Both the position numbers and the translations under genes were made by a program. 14,170 nt of DNA from Avoscillospira sp045580485. GTDB taxonomy: Bacteria; Bacillota; Clostridia; Oscillospirales; Oscillospiraceae. The stretch covers positions 1 to 14,170 of the forward strand of contig JAZNNW010000040.1 in the NCBI GenBank assembly GCA_045580485.1. The letters are read 5' to 3'. The notes below the pieces were generated by a model, which worked only from the letters and a program-made list of their open reading frames with translations, had not been told where the DNA came from and ran no database searches. Positions 13,203 to 14,170 of this stretch are shown here, piece by piece (the first letter of the stretch is position 1; each line of letters opens with the position of its first letter).

Positions 13203-13781
13203 ATGACGGAAAGAGAAAAATGCGATGCCGGTATGCTCTACGATACCAATTTCCCCGGCAGAGAGGAAATGCACCTTGTGGCAGCAGATATCTGCTGGGA
13301 GTACAACCGTACCAGACCTTCCGATATGGCAAAGAGAACGGAACTGATCACCAAGCTGTTCGGCAAGGTGGGCGTGGAGCCTTATGTAGAGCCCAATTTC
13401 TTCTGCGGCTTCGGCTTCAATATTGAAGTGGGCGACCATTTCTTTGCCAATAACAACTGCAATTTTGTGGACCCCGGCAAGATCACCATCGGCGACTATG
13501 TATTCCTGGGTCCCAGTGTCAGCCTGTTTACTGCCCATCATCCCATCGATACGGAAATGCGCAATCAGCTGCTGGAGTATGCTGCGCCCATCACCATCGG
13601 TGATAATGTATGGATCGGCGGCAACACCGTGGTGGTGCCCGGTGTGACCATCGGCAGCAATGTGGTGATCGGTGCCGGCAGTGTTGTGACCCACGATATT
13701 CCCGACAATGTGGTGGCGGTAGGAAATCCCTGCCGTGTCCTGCGTCCTATTACTGAAGAAGATAAGCGTATGGTGCGCTGA
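13203..13781 (+). CDS. Maltose/galactoside-type O-acetyltransferase (left-handed beta-helix)
   Basis: This 192-residue protein has the size and layout of the Maa/LacA/NodL family: an N-terminal helical segment (DTNFPGREEMHLVAADICWEYN at 14-35, without its last residues in some relatives), then hexapeptide repeats such as ITIGDNVWIGGNTVVVPGVT (residues about 130-149) and IGSNVVIGAGSVVTHDIP. The catalytic His lies in LFTAHHPID (109-116), probably His113. It transfers acetyl from acetyl-CoA to a sugar hydroxyl in the cytosol. It lies 16 bases after the regulator gene with GGAG upstream, so the two are co-transcribed. In this context it may acetylate non-metabolised or toxic sugar analogues taken up by the linked transporter, as proposed for LacA. 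The acceptor is unknown. Confidence 0.9.
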   Translation: MTEREKCDAGMLYDTNFPGREEMHLVAADICWEYNRTRPSDMAKRTELITKLFGKVGVEPYVEPNFFCGFGFNIEVGDHFFANNNCNFVDPGKITIGDYVFLGPSVSLFTAHHPIDTEMRNQLLEYAAPITIGDNVWIGGNTVVVPGVTIGSNVVIGAGSVVTHDIPDNVVAVGNPCRVLRPITEEDKRMVR

Positions 13782-13811
13782 GTATACAAGACCTATAACT
13801 TTCTGCTTTCG

Positions 13812-13845
13812 AAACGCCCGACGGAGATCGCTCCGTTGGGCGTTT
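13812..13845 (+). terminator. Rho-independent terminator after the acetyltransferase gene
   Basis: A 15-bp stem with one G-T pair (13812-13826 with 13831-13845) and a tetraloop starts 30 bases past the acetyltransferase stop and ends in TTTTGCAT. It closes the regulator/acetyltransferase unit. Confidence 0.85.
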
Positions 13846-13888
13846 TGCATAAAGATGTTGGGCAAAGCTTTCCTTTTGCGACGGATTA

Positions 13889-13897
13889 TGGTATAAT
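13889..13897 (+). promoter_or_regulatory. Extended -10 promoter for the PlsC-like gene
   Basis: TGGTATAAT gives a consensus -10 (13892-13897) with the TGn extension. No clear -35 stands 16-18 bases upstream (around CTTTCC). The start site near 13904 leaves a very short leader of about 18 bases before the ATG. Confidence 0.65.
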
Positions 13898-13921
13898 TCT
13901 CGCAGAAAAGAGGTAAGGCGT

Positions 13922-14170
13922 ATGAAATATCAAAAACCGAATCTGCTTTGCTATCGGATCACGCAGGCCGTGAGTTGGTTCGTGGCTACTTTTGTTTTCA
14001 GAAGAAAGATTCTGCGCAATGAGATCAAGGGCAAAAAAGGCGCGTTTGTGGTGATTGCGAATCACCAGGCAAAGCTGGATTTTGCGAATCTGATCGGTAC
14101 CTGCGCCCGCCGTATGACCTTTGTGATCAGCCGCTCCTTCTTCAGCACCCTGCCCATTCAGGGTTTCTTG
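13922..14170 (+). CDS. Lysophospholipid (1-acylglycerol-3-phosphate) acyltransferase-like protein, PlsC family, 3' truncated by the window
   Basis: The 83 codons visible begin MKYQKPNLLCYRITQAVSWF and run open to the window end. VVIANHQAKLDFANLIG (43-59) contains the NHxxxxD catalytic motif I of the PlsC/LPLAT superfamily (His47, Asp52). It follows a hydrophobic N-terminal segment and a short basic stretch (RRKILRNEIKGKK) as usual. FVISRSFFSTLPIQGFL matches the region leading to the second motif. These membrane-associated enzymes transfer an acyl chain to a lysophospholipid or a related acceptor. The gene has its own promoter and a leading GAGG/AAGG ribosome site, and is not part of the sugar system. 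Confidence 0.85.
   Translation, partial: MKYQKPNLLCYRITQAVSWFVATFVFRRKILRNEIKGKKGAFVVIANHQAKLDFANLIGTCARRMTFVISRSFFSTLPIQGFL

Noticed and set aside
1..14170. CRISPR array, insertion sequence, tRNA or rRNA gene, prophage part
   Set aside because: No spaced direct repeats, transposase motifs, terminal inverted repeats of IS type, cloverleaf-like segments or phage genes were seen on either strand.

Overview
The window reads as chromosomal DNA of a Gram-positive, Clostridia-like Bacillota, possibly an Oscillospirales-type gut bacterium. The reasons are strong AGGAGG-type ribosome binding sites before most genes, a fragment of an S-layer-homology (SLH) protein, a lipoprotein-type sugar-binding protein, CUT1 ABC permeases with no dedicated ATPase, moderate GC content, and short intergenic gaps with stem-loop terminators. 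The taxonomic guess is inference.

Layout. (1) 1-136 is the 3' end of a + strand SLH-domain gene. It converges on the next unit across two back-to-back hairpins (145-176 and 194-219). (2) 231-2330, minus strand, is a two-gene unit: a xylose-isomerase-like TIM-barrel protein followed by an MFS transporter of the organophosphate-antiporter type, driven by an extended -10 promoter at 2367-2375. (3) 2454-10727, minus strand, is an eight-gene catabolic operon. In transcription order it holds a CUT1 solute-binding lipoprotein, two permeases, a large cytosolic glycoside-hydrolase-like protein, an Anabaena sensory rhodopsin transducer (ASRT) family protein, a creatinase-like M24-fold protein, a creatininase-family amidohydrolase and a ureidoglycolate-lyase-like protein. 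It ends at a strong terminator (2413-2443). (4) 10728-10981 is a divergent regulatory region with one promoter for each direction and a candidate LacI-type operator between them. (5) 10982-13781, plus strand, encodes a 734-residue regulator, a LacI repressor fused to a complete family 1 solute-binding-protein domain, followed by a maltose/galactoside-type O-acetyltransferase and a terminator. (6) 13922 to the window end is the start of a PlsC-like acyltransferase gene with its own extended -10 promoter.

How it may work together (inference). The ABC system imports a glycoside or sugar conjugate, and the hydrolase-like protein would act on it inside the cell. Three proteins from C-N bond chemistry families (creatininase, creatinase, ureidoglycolate lyase) suggest that the substrate, or its aglycone, carries an amide, ureido or guanidino group. 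The divergently encoded LacI-SBP fusion is the obvious candidate regulator; with two different ligand-binding folds it could read two ligands, or the same one twice. The downstream isomerase and transporter unit may process or move a released sugar. No stretch longer than 300 bases lacks a gene.
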